A DNA stretch of 64,000 nucleotides, taken from the NCBI GenBank assembly GCA_963989385.1, contig OZ022505.1, forward strand, positions 57,787,737 to 57,851,736, in the 5' to 3' direction. Under the pieces are notes generated by a model that was not told the DNA's origin, did not search any database, and saw nothing but the letters and a program-made list of their open reading frames with translations. Positions within the stretch are counted from its first letter, which is position 1. Every line of letters begins with the position of its first letter. The DNA comes from Ctena decussata. Taxonomy: Eukaryota; Mollusca; Bivalvia; Lucinida; Lucinidae. A program made the position numbers and the translations under genes. Positions 63,481 through 64,000 of this stretch are shown here, in pieces.

Positions 63481-64000
63481 CGGAATGTAGGTATACCGGG
63501 CAATGTAAGATTCCACAATAATTACCTACAGAAAACAAAGAAACCCTATTAAACAAAAATGCTGACAATTAAGCATCTTGATTGCTTATAACGACGGAAA
63601 TCCTGCCGATATATAGCACAGTCTTCCGTCACAATTATGAAAATATGTATATGTAAAATAACAATAGTCATATGCAAGCCTAATGCACTTTACTTGTGTT
63701 TTACCTACAAGTGCAAACTATATATGTCTGTTTTCTTAATACGTCATGCATATTAACGATATAGAAACCCTGCAGATTCAAAAGATGGCTTCTGAGTCGG
63801 TCTAGAAAATAACTCAATTCCTTATGAGCTGTGAATAACATTAATGTCACATCAATCAGGACCGCCACTCTCTTCAAAACTATTATTGATATTAATGTAT
63901 GGAACAAAGCAGAACACCCAGTAGTAAGATTTTAGTCAGGTCTTTGACTCTGGCCCATCCACATGTATATTTTCGCTTTAGATATATGCAACCTAAATGA
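63481..64000 (+). repeat. Dispersed repeat family U, copy 4 (runs off the window)
   Basis: It matches 50948-51468 almost base for base (about ten scattered differences seen) and continues past the window end. It starts at CGGAATGTAGG, so its first 180 bp are missing relative to copy 3. Confidence 0.88.

Noticed and set aside
1..64000. A defence-, toxin- or operon-like gene system
   Set aside because: The window is an animal nuclear locus with one split gene and mobile DNA; no clustered prokaryote-type genes exist.

Overview
The window looks like nuclear DNA of a marine mollusc, most likely a heterodont bivalve. It is AT-rich and intron-rich, and it is packed with palindromic MITEs, foldback elements, tRNA-headed SINEs and long tandem-repeat elements of the kind abundant in clam genomes. 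The species call is inference; no marker gene settles it. I see nothing prokaryotic or viral in layout.

One protein-coding gene can be read with confidence. It is a nicotinic acetylcholine receptor (Cys-loop, alpha-type) subunit on the + strand, in nine exons from 2199 to 37091. Splice sites and codon phases agree at every junction and give a 534-residue product. The product has a signal peptide, agonist-binding loops A to D, a Cys-loop, a vicinal Cys-Cys pair, a cation-selective M2 segment and M1 to M4. Exon 1 is the least certain part.

The introns are mostly mobile DNA. The last intron (24801-36719) holds two complete copies of a hairpin-ended element built of about 455-bp tandem units. 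Copy A (25025-32263) is split by a reverse-transcriptase retroelement, which is itself split by a third copy (B) of a related tandem element, giving a three-level nest. Copy C (33169-36706) carries a 401-bp TIR element with a 9-bp target duplication and a SINE fragment. It stops only 13 bp before the splice acceptor of the last exon.

Downstream of the gene (37092-64000) no host gene could be firmly identified. This half contains two copies of a long-TIR foldback element (39468-43075 and 54909-57360). Three nested insertions in the first account for their length difference, and the second preserves the empty sites. It also holds five of eight copies of a palindromic 240-bp MITE, a Harbinger-like MITE with TTA duplications, two SINEs with 14-bp target duplications, and a recently multiplied, partly inverted repeat family (47681-51883 and 63481-64000). 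Two short open frames (57398-57590 minus and 59907-60281 plus) are possible exons of unknown genes.

The most interesting content is structural: the datable transposon nesting inside and downstream of a receptor gene, TE sequence abutting the last splice acceptor, and dense nuclear-receptor half-sites carried by the tandem units in its intron.
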